64,000 nt of DNA from NCBI RefSeq assembly GCF_003265705.1, contig NW_020312894.1, forward strand, positions 2,587,028 through 2,651,027, written 5' to 3'. Position 1 is the first letter of the stretch, and the number at the start of each line of letters is the position of its first letter. The stretch is from Callorhinus ursinus (Eukaryota; Chordata; Mammalia; Carnivora; Otariidae). Positions 1 to 10,215 of this stretch are shown here, in pieces. The position numbers and the translations under genes are program-made. Below the pieces are notes generated by a model. That model had not been told where the DNA came from, ran no database searches, and saw nothing but the letters and a program-made list of their open reading frames with translations.

Positions 1-135
1 TTGAGCCCATTTACAATCAAGGTAACTATTGAAATGTATGAATTTAGTGCCATTGTATTACCTGTAAGGTGACTGTTAACTGTCTGTTGTCTGTGTTTGT
101 TTCTGCTCTTTGCTGCTTTTAGGTTCTCTCTTTGC

Positions 136-1032
136 TTAGAGGACCCCTCTCAATATTTCTTGGAGGGCTGGTTTCGTGTTTGCAAATTCCTTTAGTTTTT
201 GTTTGTTCTGGAAGCTTTTTATCTCTCCTTCTATTTTCAGTGATAGCCTAGCTGGATATAGTATTCTTGGCTGCATATTTTTCTCGTTTAGTGCTCTGAA
301 GATATCTTGCCAGTCCTTTCTGGCCTGCCACGTCTCTGTGGATAGGTCTGTTGCCAATCTAATGTTTCTACCATTGTAGGTTACATATCTCTTCTCCCGA
401 GCTGCTTTCAGGATTTTCTCTTTGTCTCTGAGACTCGTAAGTTTTACTGTTAGATGTCAGGGTGTTGACCTATTATTATCGATTTTGAGAGGGGTTCTCT
501 GTGCCTCCTGGATTTTGATGCCTGTTTCCTTCCTCACATTAGGGAAGTTCTCTGCTATAATTTTCTCCAATATACCTTCTGCCCCTCTCTCTCTCTCTTC
601 TTCTTCTGGGATCCCAATTATTCTAATATTGTTTCGTCTTATCGTATCGCTTATCTCTCGAATTCTGCCCTCGTGATCCTGTAGTTGTTTCTCTCTCTTT
701 TTCTCAGCCTCTTTATTTTCCATCATTTGGTCTTCTATATCGCTGATTCTCTCTTCTACCTCATTTATCCTAGCAGTTAGTGCCCCCATTTTGGATTGCA
801 CCTCATCAATAGCCTTTTTGATTTCGATTTGGTTAGATTTTAGTTCTTTTATTTCTCCAGAAAGGGTTTCTCTAATAACTTCCACACTTTTTTCAAGCTC
901 AGCTAGTATCTTTAAAGTCATGATTCTGAATTCTAGGTCCGACATCGTACTAATGTCTGTATTGAGTAGGTCCCTGGCTGACAGTACTACCTCTTGTTCT
1001 TTTTGCTGAGGTGATTTTTTTCGTCTTGTCAT
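136..1032 (-). pseudogene. L1 ORF1 (nucleic-acid-binding retrotransposon protein) with one premature stop
   Basis: ORF1 protein binds L1 RNA as a coiled-coil trimer and acts as a nucleic acid chaperone during retrotransposition. The frame starts at the ATG at 1032-1030 (MTRRKKSPQQ) and runs to the TAA at 136-138, 298 codons plus stop, slightly shorter than the usual mammalian length. Residues about 33-125 are a heptad-rich coiled coil (KILAELEKSV, IKELKSNQIE). The RRM-like domain begins near residue 131 with RRNNIRIIGIPEEEER. The C-terminal domain follows from about residue 226 (ATDLSTETWQARKDW, ARLSLKIEGEIKSF). The only break is an in-frame TGA at 459-457, codon 192, in the middle of the RRM region; the frame is otherwise open. 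The inverted copy at 2203-2462 has CGA at the same place, so this is probably a CpG-decay nonsense change. No full-length protein can be made. Confidence 0.93.
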
Positions 1033-1199
1033 TTTGTCCAGAGGAGAATAGATGAATGTGAGAACAAAATGCTAACAGGTTAACAACGTCCCCAGCAAAT
1101 ATACTCTATACAAATCAGAAAAGACCTGAAACCAGGGGAAAAGAAAGGGAAGGAAAGAAAAAAGAAAGAGAAAAAAAAAGATAACAAAAACAGAACAAT

Positions 1200-1740
1200 A
1201 CAAAAAAAGCAGAATATGATCAAATATGATCAGGCTAGTGCATAGATCAGTGCTACACACTAGATTTTGGGCGTATTTTGGTCTGTTAGAAAAAAGTGCC
1301 TCCTAAAATTTTAAAGGAAGAAAGACATATATGTACAAAATAAGGGTTGATACAATGAAGGGATGGAAGATGACTGTAAAGATGAAAATTATAAAAGATT
1401 TTATAAAAGGAATTGATAAGATAAGTTGTTTGAAAAAAGAAAGAAGATTAAAAAAAAAAAAGAAACAAGGGAGAGAAGGTGATCAGGCAGGAGACTAGAA
1501 CAAAGCCATACACTAGTGATTTAGGGTATATTTTGATCTGTTAGAAGAAACTGTATCTCAAAATTATAAAGCGAGAACAACTTATATATATGTATATATG
1601 CAAAAAATAAGGGTAACTACTATGAAGGGATAGAATATGACTCTAAAAATGAAAAATAAAAGTGTTTTTTTTTTAAAGGGATTGATAAGATGTTGGTTGA
1701 AAAAGGGAAAAAGAAAAATTAAAAAAAAAAACAGTTAAAA
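1200..1740 (-). repeat. A-rich L1 5'UTR spacer with a two-copy tandem duplication (period about 254 bp)
   Basis: Two related blocks follow each other. One starts at about 1257 (cactagattttgggcg) and the other at about 1511 (cactagtgatttaggg). Both continue with tctgttag, a stretch of aaaataagggt, atgaaggga tag/gg, gattgataaga and a run of a. They are diverged from each other by substitutions and small indels. The block lies between the GC-rich 5'UTR and ORF1 of the antisense L1. Internal duplication of this spacer seems to be a feature of carnivore L1 5'UTRs, but that is from memory. Confidence 0.75.
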
Positions 1741-1789
1741 AATTGACTTGGATGAACTAATGAATCATGGTAAAAAAAAAAAAAAAAAA

Positions 1790-3086
1790 GCCATGAATTC
1801 TATGTGCAGTATTCCCCTAGCGCTGGAGTTCTCCCATTCTCCTTGATCGGTAAACTTGGTCTTGGCTTGCTGGCTGTTCGTGCTGATCTTCTGGGGGAGG
1901 GGCCTGTTGCCGTGGTTTCCAAATGTCTTTGCTGGAGGCTGAATTGCCCCGCCCTTGTCGGTCTGGGCTAAGCAAGCTGCTCGCGTTTGCTCTCAGGAGC
2001 TTTTGTTCCCTGCAAGCTCTCGGTACAGCTCTGGAGGACCAGGGCGAAAATGGTGACCTCCCAATCTCCACCCGGAGGAGCTGAGAACTCAGGGCCCCAC
2101 TCCTCAGTGCGCCCCCAGAGAAAAGCAGTCACTCCCGTCTCCCTGGTCTCTGGCCGTACTCCGTGCTCACACGGCCTGTGACCGAGCGTTTGTAGAGAGA
2201 GAGAACCCCTCTCAGAATCAATAATAATAGGTCAACACCCCGACATCTAACAGTAAAACTTACAAGTCTCAGAGACAAAGAGAAAATCCTGAAAGCAGCT
2301 CGGGAGAAGAGATAGGTAACCTACAATGGTAGAAATATTAGATTGGCAACAGACCTATCCACAGAGACCTGGCAGGCCAGAAAGGACTGGCATGATATCT
2401 TCAGAGCACTAAACGAGAAAAATATGCAGCTAAGAATACTATATCCAGCTAGGCTGTCATTGATGTGGAGTCTCCAAACCCAGCAGATCCCTGTGGTGCG
2501 CTCCCACGCCGGTCCTCCTAGGGGAGGAAGGGGAGTCTCCCCGGATCTGCCGCTTGTTGGGTCCCTGCTGGAGGAGCAGTGGCCCGACTGGGCCGCGGAT
2601 CACGGTTTATGGCCACCCCGAGCTGAGAGCCCGCGCCTCGGCTCCGTCTCCGCAGCCGGCTTCCCCGCTCCGATCCCTGGGAGCTCTGCCGCACTCAGGC
2701 ACCCCCGGTCTTTCTGTGACCCTGAGGGTCCTGAGACCACACTGTCCTGGGAGGATTCCACCCCCCGCTTAGCCATTGCAGCGATGTCCCTCAGCGGAGC
2801 CGACTTCTAAAAGGTCCGATTTTGTGCTCCGCGGCTCTAGCACTTGCCAGAAGCGGCCGACGGAGGCCCCCTCCCCCGCCGTCTCTCCTCCCGAATATTG
2901 CCTGGGATTCACTTCTCCGCACGTCCTACCTTCCAGAAAGTGGTCGCGTCTCTGTTGAGAGAGTTGTTGCTACTCTCCTCTTCGATCTCCTGTTGAGTTC
3001 GTAGGTGTTCAGAATGGTTTGATCCCTATTCAGCTGAATTCCTGAGACCAGACGAAATCTAGGTCTCCTACTCCTCCATCTTGCCC
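1790..3086 (-). promoter_or_regulatory. GC-rich 5'UTR of the antisense L1 (probable internal promoter)
   Basis: This is GC- and CpG-rich sequence between the L1 5' end and the A-rich spacer. Mammalian L1 5'UTRs carry an internal RNA polymerase II promoter, so transcription would run leftward toward ORF1. The block is interrupted at 2203-2462 by an inverted ORF1 segment, which may split the promoter. Promoter activity itself is inferred, not visible. Confidence 0.6.
2203..2462 (+). pseudogene. Inverted ORF1 fragment embedded in the L1 5'UTR
   Basis: The stretch is the reverse complement of about 238-503 of this same window, with only about a dozen differences over 260 bp. It encodes the end of the RRM and the start of the C-terminal domain of ORF1 (ATDLSTETWQARKDW then NEKNMQLRILYPARLSL). 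Its orientation is opposite to the surrounding L1. Position 2241-2243 reads CGA where the main ORF1 has a stop. A TAG in the segment (around 2311-2314) breaks its own frame. No poly(A) tail and no clear target-site duplication flank it, so it is more likely a template switch or gene-conversion product than an ordinary insertion. Confidence 0.88.
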
Positions 3087-3090
3087 AAAC

Positions 3091-3273
3091 AGGGTTTTAT
3101 AGGGGAAGGGGGGTGGGTGGATGGGTGAGCCCAGTGATGGGTATTAAGGAGGGCACATACTGCATGGAGCACTGGGTGTTATATGAAATCAATGGATCGT
3201 GGATCACTACATCAAAAACTAATAATGTATTGTATGGTGACTAACATAACATAAAAATATATTAAAAAAAAAA
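3091..3273 (+). mobile_element. L1 3'UTR end with poly(A), sense orientation
   Basis: The stretch matches the carnivore L1 3' end. It has a G-rich part (ggggaaggggggtgggtgg), then gatgggtattaaggagggcac, gagcactgggtgttat and actacatcaaaaactaat, and it ends in an A-run at 3263-3273. It starts within a few bases of the 5' end of the antisense L1. The two parts together are what one twin-primed insertion on the + strand would look like if its inverted 5' part continues left of the window. Confidence 0.9.
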
Positions 3274-4730
3274 GGCTCTCTTTACTTCTTAAACAGCTCC
3301 CTCCAAGGAAAATAATTTCACCAAATCAGGCAGAATGAGAGATAAGGAAGGCTGTCAGGTAAGGCCCGACTCCTGGTGATCTTGGCTGTGACACTTGACA
3401 AATGCTGATATAGATTTCCAAATCATACTCCTTATGCAGTAAAACTCTGTTTCCTATCACAGCATCTCCTAGTAATGTGACAAGTTGGAAATACGACAGT
3501 GCTGATGTTCTGTGCCAAAAACCATTCAGCAGGTAACTGAACTCACTTCATTGTTTGAAAAGCAGAGCCATCTGCCAATTGTAGGTGAGTGACACCTGAA
3601 AACTCCAACATGGAGTTTAAGAGAAAATGATGTATATGCCAATCCTGTATCTGATTTTGACAAAATGTCTTGTTCCAAGACAAATATACTATATGAGTCA
3701 AATATAATTTTTTTGCAGTATCAAGGCTTATACGAGCTTGTCTGAAGGGCATTCACCTTCCTGACAATTTCTTGCTTAGATCTCTAGAAAAGAATTTGCC
3801 ACTTCAACTTCCTTTTAAATTTCCCCTTAATCATGCCCTAATGCAATCCTTCCTCAGAAACTTTCTTGAGATCATTAACATTTGGATTTTGTTCTTCATT
3901 ACCTTGGAACCACAATGGGTTTTAAGCAATATGTTTTCGCCTGGTAGAAATAGGTCTTTTTCAGTTTTTATTCATTGACTGTCATTCACAGGGCTAGGGA
4001 GAGATCATTCCCTTACATTTGTGTGAAATACAGCCAATACCAATGACATCATTTGAGATAATGTGTAAGGTTAAAATGAGTAAGAAATAATGGAGCTTGG
4101 GTGTAAACCACACACTTCGCAGGGTTGCCCACCAACAGGAAGTAGTCAGAGAAGATCATGCCGAATGAGGGTGACTAGAACCCTGTGCCTGGAGGCAAGC
4201 AGGCTTGGGGAAGAAATGTTAATGAGAAAGGATGAGATGCGTATTGGAACTTCAAATATAAGGACACTACTTTAGGAACATGACTGAGCTTAAAAGAAAC
4301 TGCAAAAGCACTCAGAGGCTACAAACAAGATTAACATATGAAATTAGGTGAGTACCAAATCTGGGGTCTACCTGGGGTCCAGGACTCATCTGCAGTGACC
4401 TGGCACTTCCTCTGACCATCCCTGCAGCGTGACAGCATGTGAAGCCAGAACTTCTGCAGGGCACCCTCCCAGAACACAAACACAAATTCTAACTTGCCCA
4501 CAAGATTATCAATGACACTTGGCTCTCATGCCCTGACTCTGGGTGCAACAAAGAGTGACAAGGAGTGACAGTAACATGTCGTCCCACACTCATGGGTTTG
4601 AGAGCCACCACCCCACCATCTGCAAGATCCATACAATGCAAGCTGAGGATTTAGATTAAAGTGGTCCAAGATACTTAGTCAAGAGACCCTGGGTTTTCTG
4701 GAAGAAGCAAATCCAAAAACTTCCCCAAAA
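3274..4730. other. No gene or repeat recognised
   Basis: This is AT-moderate sequence without a convincing ORF; the longest openings are about 70 codons. I recognise no transposon signature, although very old repeats cannot be excluded by eye. Confidence 0.5.
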
Positions 4731-6745
4731 GTCCCACACATCAGGAAACAAACTAACCAAACAAAAACAACAAAGGAAATGAGGCACATAAGCATCAGTT
4801 AGAAGTAATCAGCAGCAGAATCAGATTCAAAAAGACCCAGATATTAGAATATTAGATTCAAAATAATTATGTGCATTATGAACAAACAAAAGAGAGACAC
4901 AAAATTTTAGCAAAGACCAAGAGATGAATGATTATGCAGATTTAAAAATAAACAGGAAAACCCTTAAATCAAAAAGCTATATTAAAATTAAAATGCATGA
5001 GATGAAAGAAAAGATTAAACCAGATGCAGAAAGGACTGGTGAATGGGGAGGCAGATCTGAAGGACGTGCCAGGAGCATGACAGAGGGACAAAGGAAGGGA
5101 GGACAGATGGGGAAAGTGACATATGTCTAGTGGACATTTCAGAAAGGAATCGAAAGACTGGGGCAGAGGCAATTATTTGGGGATAATGTGGGAGATGCTT
5201 CTGTACCCAGGAAAGATATAAATCCTCAGGATCACAAAACAATGAACCCCAAAGAATAAACAAAATGGAGTACACATTACAGCGTATCACAGAGAAGTTA
5301 TAGGACATTAAAATAAAAAATCTTAAAAGCAGCCAGAGGAAAAGAAAGGTAATCTACAGTGGGTGGTCTGCTCATTAGCCGCTGTGGCCAGGAAATAGTC
5401 CCAAGAGGACATCATCCTCAGTCTAGAGGGGTGCCCCCAACCAAACTTCAAGAAGGAGGGAGAAACAAAGATATTTGAGACAAACAAATCTTGAATTTGC
5501 TGACAACAGAACCTCACAATGGGGACATCTCATGGATAAATTTGGGGAAGAAAAAGGAAATTATTCTAAGAAGGAATTTCTGAGATTGAAAAAGAAAAAT
5601 GGTAAATATGAATAAATTTAAACAAGCATTAACTGTATTCTTAAAAAATGATATCAATACGAATTTGTGAATCTGGGATTCCACTTCTGGAGATGACAGA
5701 TTAGGAAATCTGAACCAACACTTCACTGAGGATAGAATATATTTTAAAAATCCATTAAAGACACTGGATATCCAGAAAGATCAGAGGAAGAAAGGGACCC
5801 AGGGAGGTGAGTCCTGCTGCAGGACCCTCTTTCCCATTGGGCTCATATCCAGTCCAGAGAATGAAGCTAACAAAATGATCAATTCCTTCGACAGCAGGCA
5901 GGATGATGGCAAAAATAAATCTTAGCAAAACAGAAAGAACAGGAAACTACCTTTACTTGATATAATTTTTCTGTTTTGATAAAATGTTTATGGCAAAACT
6001 GAAAGTAAGAAATGTAACTGTTATTATCCACAGACGACATGATTGTGTATGCATGAAATCCAAAGGAATGTACAGATAAATCATCAGAGAGAGTTTTGAA
6101 AAGTTGCTGCATGCAAATTTGATCCATGGAAATCAATTATCCTCCTATATGCCATTAAATTAAAAAGTACAGTTTATAAAGAGGCCATTTACAATAGGAT
6201 CAAATATAACAAGTACCAATGAATAAATCTCACAATATTGCAAGATCTCTATGCAGGGGGAAAATATTATTAAGAAAAGCTAAGACAACCCTAAATAAAT
6301 GGAGGAATAAGCCATGTGCATTTGATTTAAAGACTTTATAAAATGTCAATTTTTTGCAAATTGATTCAAAATAATACCAATCAAAATCCCAATCTGTTGA
6401 GCTTCACAAACTTAGTCTAAAATTAAATGGAATGCAAAGGACCCAGAATAGGCAAGGCATTCTTGAAGAACAAGTTGGGACAGCTTGCTCTCCTTGATTC
6501 AAGATTGATTATGAAGCTAAAGTAAGTAACACAGACTGGAACTGACACAAGTATACACATACCAGTGGGACAGAGTAGAAAGCCCAGAAACAGACCCACA
6601 CATATCCAGATACCTGGTTTATGACAATATACCACTGCAGAGCAGTGAGGAAAAGACGATATTCTCAATAAATGATGCAGGGTTGGTTGGAATGTAGACC
6701 TCAGTGTGAAAGGAAGGACAGTAAAACTTCTAGAAAATAAAATGA
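4730..6745 (+). mobile_element. Ancient L1 (L1M/HAL1-like), ORF1 and ORF2 remnants
   Basis: About 4730-5640 resembles decayed ORF1: aaaatcttaaaagcagccagagg at about 5318 is the KNLKAARE stretch. About 5880-6745 is decayed ORF2 sequence, with segments equivalent to accaatcaaaatcccaa and cagaaacagacccacacat. No frame is open for more than a few dozen codons. ORF2 sequence breaks off near 6741 and appears to resume at about 7345, so the antisense L1 piece between them inserted later. The link between the ORF1-like and ORF2-like parts, as one element or two, is uncertain. Confidence 0.75.
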
Positions 6746-7330
6746 TTTCTTACTTTCTCTTTCTGTACTTCATTATTAGTGTATTGAAATGCAACAGATC
6801 TCTGTATATTGATTTTTTATCCTTAAACCTTACTGAATTCATTTATCAGGTCTAAGCGTGTTTTTTTTTTTTTTTTGGTGGAGTCTTTAGGGTTTTCTAT
6901 ATATAGGTCATGTCATCTGTAGTGAAAATTTTACTTCTTCCTTACCAATTTGGATGCTTTTATTTCTTTTTCTTGTCTGATTGCTGCAGCTAGGACTTCC
7001 AGTACTGCGTTGAATAAAAGTGGTGAGAGTGGATATCCTTGTATTGTCCTTGATCTTAGAGGAAAAGCTCTCAGTTTTTCATCATTGAGGATGATGTTAA
7101 CGGTGGGTTTTTCACATACAGCCTTTATTATATTGAGGTATGTTTCCTCTAAACCTACTTTGTTGAGAGTTTTTATCATGAATGGATGTTGATGTTTGTC
7201 AAGTGCTTTTTCTGCAACTATTGAAAGGATCATATGGTTCTTATCCTTTCTCTTGTTGATGTGACTTACCATGTTAATTGATTTGTGAGTACTGAACCAC
7301 CCTTGCATCCTAGGAATAAATCCCACTTAT
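6745..7330 (-). pseudogene. Antisense L1 ORF2 fragment (reverse transcriptase region)
   Basis: An open frame at 7326-6931 on the minus strand (131 codons) is part of the L1 reverse transcriptase. It contains [20 protein letters not shown], then [18 protein letters not shown] and [18 protein letters not shown], which are the palm-region motifs preceding the catalytic aspartates. The FADD-type catalytic box is not present; the sequence decays into a T-rich stretch at 6858-6876. The fragment is truncated at both ends and lies inside an older + strand L1. Confidence 0.88.
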
Positions 7331-7502
7331 GACTTGAAATAAGGAAAATTTCTTTAAACAGGAAATAAAAATTATGAACAAAAATATTAATTGATACACT
7401 TGACTATATTAAAATTATGAATTTACGTTTATTAAAACTCATCATTAGGGCAGTGGAAAAGCAAGCCAATTGGGTAGGAGAAGATATTTACATATACATA
7501 AA
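7331..7502 (+). mobile_element. Continuation of the ancient + strand L1 ORF2
   Basis: The sequence ttctttaaacagg, then actatattaaaatt, cattaaaactcatcattag and gaagatattt is the L1 ORF2 order that should directly follow the sequence ending near 6741. It stops where the MLT1-type LTR begins. Confidence 0.65.
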
Positions 7503-7800
7503 TGTTATTGACTGAATGTGTCCCCTCAACATTCATATGTTGAAATCCTGACCCCCAAGTGGATGGTATTTGGAGGTGGGCCTTTGGGAGGTGATTACAT
7601 CATGAGAGTGATGCCCCAGGGATGGGATTTGTGCCATTATAACAGAGATCCTAGGGAGCACCCTCAACCCTCTCTCCACCATGTGAGGACACTGAGAAAA
7701 GACCGCTATCTACGAGCCGGAAAGTGGGTCCTCACCAGACACCAAAGTGGGACTGCTAGCACCTTGATCTCTGACTTCCCAGCCTCCAATAAATATGCAT
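7503..7800 (+). mobile_element. MLT1-type LTR (MaLR/ERVL-related), 3' end incomplete
   Basis: Recognisable LTR blocks occur in order: gactgaatgtgtcccc, ttcatatgttgaaatcctgac, ggaggtgggcctttgggagg, accatgtgaggacact, gtcctcaccagacacc, then gacttcccagcctcc and aataaa near 7790. No internal retroviral sequence is present, so it is a solo LTR. The 3' end runs into a CA-rich microsatellite. The family name is from recognition only. Confidence 0.85.
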
Positions 7801-7807
7801 GCACAGG

Positions 7808-7842
7808 AACCACACACACACGCGTATGCACACACACACACA
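7808..7842. repeat. (CA)n microsatellite
   Basis: Short runs of CA are interrupted by cgcgtatg, at the tail of the MLT1-type LTR. Confidence 0.85.
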
Positions 7843-8548
7843 GTGTAAGAATATTCACTGGTACATTATTCAACATAGTCCAAAACTAGAAAGACACTCA
7901 AGTGTCTTTCAGCGGAATATGAGTACAGAAATTGTGGCCTATTTATATAATGAACTATGAAATGAATAAATTATACTCTAGTTACACTCTACAAATTGAA
8001 TCGTACTGACCTTTATCACAAGGTAGTTCCTGATGATTATAGACTCAAATGTGAAGGCAAAACTATAAACCTTGAGAAGAGAATGAAGAAAATATCTTCA
8101 TGCATTTCAAAGTAGGAAATGATTTTTAAACAAGGGAAATAAGCACAAACATAAAGGAAATGTGGATAAATTTCGTTATGTTAAAATAAAAAATAGCTAC
8201 TCATAAAACACATCATAAAGCATGTGGTGATCATTATTTACAATAATTTTTTAAGAACAACACAATGTTAGCATACAGAATGTGTAAAGAACTTTTCGGA
8301 TCTATTTTAAAAAACACACAATCAACTCAAGAGAAAAATAGGCAAAAATCTCGAACAGAAGTTTCATAAACATATGAAAAGGTTACCAGCCTCACTAATA
8401 ATCATGGAAATTGTAGCTAGAATCACAATGAGACACCTTTTCACGCCTACCAGTTGAGGAAACATGGAAAAATCTTACAGCAGCAACCTCTAACAGGAAG
8501 GGCGAGCAATTGAATTTTCGGTGGGAATGTAAAATGGTGTCATCGGTT
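7843..8548 (+). mobile_element. Ancient L1 ORF2 3' segments
   Basis: Phrases such as gtccaaaactagaaagacactcaagtg (about 7878), ggcaaaactataaacc (about 8057), catatgaaaaggttaccagcctcac and ggtgggaatgtaaaatggtg (about 8520) are from the 3' half of L1 ORF2. The order suggests two overlapping old copies, because upstream ORF2 sequence at about 8040 follows more 3' sequence at about 7900. No open frame remains. Confidence 0.75.
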
Positions 8549-8565
8549 TCACAGCAGAAAAAGTT
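8549..8565. repeat. Target-site duplication, left copy
   Basis: The 17-bp sequence tcacagcagaaaaagtt is repeated exactly at 9325-9341 and brackets the L1 insertion at 8566-9324. Confidence 0.93.
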
Positions 8566-9324
8566 ATCTTTTTTTAATTATGTTAGTCACCATACAGTAC
8601 TTCATTAGTTTTTGATGTAGTGATCCATGATTCATTGTTTGCGTATAACACCCAGTGCTCCACGCAGAATGTGCCCTCTTTAATACCCATCACCAGGCTA
8701 ACCCATTCCCCCACCCCCCTCCCTCTGAAACACTCAGTTTGTTTCCACAGACTCCACAGTCTCACAAAAATTAACAAGACAGGAAACAACAAATGTTGGC
8801 GGGGATGTGGAGAAAGGGGAACCCTCCTACACTGTTGGTGGGAATGCAAGCTGGTGCAGCCACTCTGGAAAACAGTATGGAGGTTCCTCAAAAAGTTAAA
8901 AATAAAGCTACCCTATGGCCCAGCAATTGCACTACTGGGTACTTACCCAAAAGACACAGATGTAGTGAAAAGAAGGGCCATATGCACCCCAATGCTCATA
9001 GCAGCAATGTCCACAATGGCCAAACTGTGGAAAGAGCCGAGATGCCCTTCAACAGATGAATGGATAAAGAAGGTGTGGTCCATAGATACAATGGAATATT
9101 ACTCAGCCGTCAGAAAGGATGAATACCCAACTTTTACATCCACATGGATGGGACTGGAGGAGATGATGCTCAGTGAAATAAGTCAAGCAGAGAAAGTCAA
9201 TTACCATATGGTTTCACTTATTTGTGGAACATGAGGAATAGCTCGGAGGACATTAGGAGAAGGAAGGGAAAACTGAAGGGGGGAATCGGAGAGACGAACC
9301 ATGAGAGACTGTGGACTCTGGGAA
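8566..9324 (-). mobile_element. 5'-truncated, twin-primed L1 insertion
   Basis: The left part (8566 to about 8763) is antisense L1 3'UTR, with a T-rich end at 8567-8575 that is the poly(A) tail on the other strand. The right part (about 8764-9324) is sense L1: the end of ORF2 and the start of the 3'UTR, up to gagactgtggactctggg. The open frame at 8620-9234 covers the ORF2 C-terminus (for example [24 protein letters not shown]). Both parts share about 17 bp of 3'UTR sequence at the inversion point. An exact 17-bp duplication flanks the whole, and it appears to have landed in an older L1 3'UTR. This is the structure expected from twin priming on the minus strand. Confidence 0.93.
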
Positions 9325-9341
9325 TCACAGCAGAAAAAGTT
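9325..9341. repeat. Target-site duplication, right copy
   Basis: Exact copy of 8549-8565. Confidence 0.93.
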
Positions 9342-10215
9342 CTGGTGATCTAATCCTCAGCATGTGGATTTAGCTAATAACGCTGTAGTACATACTTGAA
9401 AGTTACTCAGAAAATAGATCTTAAAGGTTCTCACCGCTAAAAAGAAATGGTAATTTGTGACAGGATGGAAGTGTTACCTAACACTATGGTGGTAATCACT
9501 GTGCAATATATAAGTGCATCAGATTAACACATTGTACACTTTGAACTTACATAATGCTATGTGTCCATCATAGTTCAACAAAGTTGGGGGAAAAAACAAA
9601 TGGACATTACCTCATTAAATGGAAAGATGTGCCTAACACCTATGCCCCAAAAGATATGTATGTATATGAACACGTTGCTTTACATACCAGGAGACAAATT
9701 CAAGCGTATATATAGCAGTGTTTTATAATAGCAAAAACCTGAACATAATCCACTGACAGTAGAATAGATAAATAATTCCATCTTCTATTAACAGAACGCT
9801 CTAAAGCAGTGAAAATGAACGAACTATGGCTCCTTCCATTCATGACGGTGGATGAATCTCACAAACATAATATTAAATAAAAAGGCAAACTACAGAAGAA
9901 TGCACACAGCTTACACTGTATTACGATTATATAAAGCCCACAGTTTTGTGAAGCTCAGTAAAATATTGTTTATGGCACACGTCATAAAAAATTAAGAGAA
10001 GCAAGGATGGCAACCACAACACTCGGCTTGGTGAAGATCTCGGGAGGAAGGGAGGGTGATGCCATCAGCGAGAGGCCCACGGGGGGCTTCAAAGGCTCAC
10101 TAATATTCTCTTTCATTAGTTGGGTGGTGCGCATATGGGTGTTTGGTTCATTAGCATTACTTCATACAGGTCACATATAATCTTGTCCAAAATGCAGTAT
10201 TTTATAAAACTTACC
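9342..10215 (+). mobile_element. Ancient L1 3' ends (L1M-type)
   Basis: 9342-9590 matches an L1M 3'UTR: gatctaatcctcagcatg, gtagtacatacttgaaagtt, agatcttaaaggttctcacc, tggtggtaatcac and acattgtacactttgaactt. About 9620-10215 is a second old L1 3' end, with ORF2-end phrases (ttataatagcaaaaacctgaac, gcagtgaaaatgaacgaacta, gatgaatctcacaaacataat) followed by 3'UTR sequence. No coding potential remains. Confidence 0.75.

Larger units (their letters stand above)
1..3090 (-). mobile_element. Young carnivore L1 retrotransposon, antisense: ORF1, spacer and 5'UTR
   Basis: Reading the minus strand from about 3090 to 1 gives, in order, the L1 5' end (a 'gggcaagatggaggagtagg' start at about 3086), a GC- and CpG-rich 5'UTR (about 3086-1800), an A-rich spacer with an internal duplication (about 1740-1060) and ORF1 (1032-136). 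The ORF2 part would lie left of the window. The reading frame of ORF1 is nearly intact, so the copy is young. Two oddities mark it: an inverted piece of ORF1 sits in the 5'UTR (2203-2462), and the 5' end is joined without a gap to an L1 3'UTR in the opposite orientation (3091-3273). The L1 identity is seen directly in the ORF1 protein; the carnivore subfamily is inferred from recollection of the 5'UTR. Confidence 0.93.

Noticed and set aside
8620..9234. 204-codon + strand opening as a possible host gene
   Set aside because: It is the C-terminal part of L1 ORF2 in the inverted arm of a twin-primed L1, preceded by antisense 3'UTR sequence; not a host gene.
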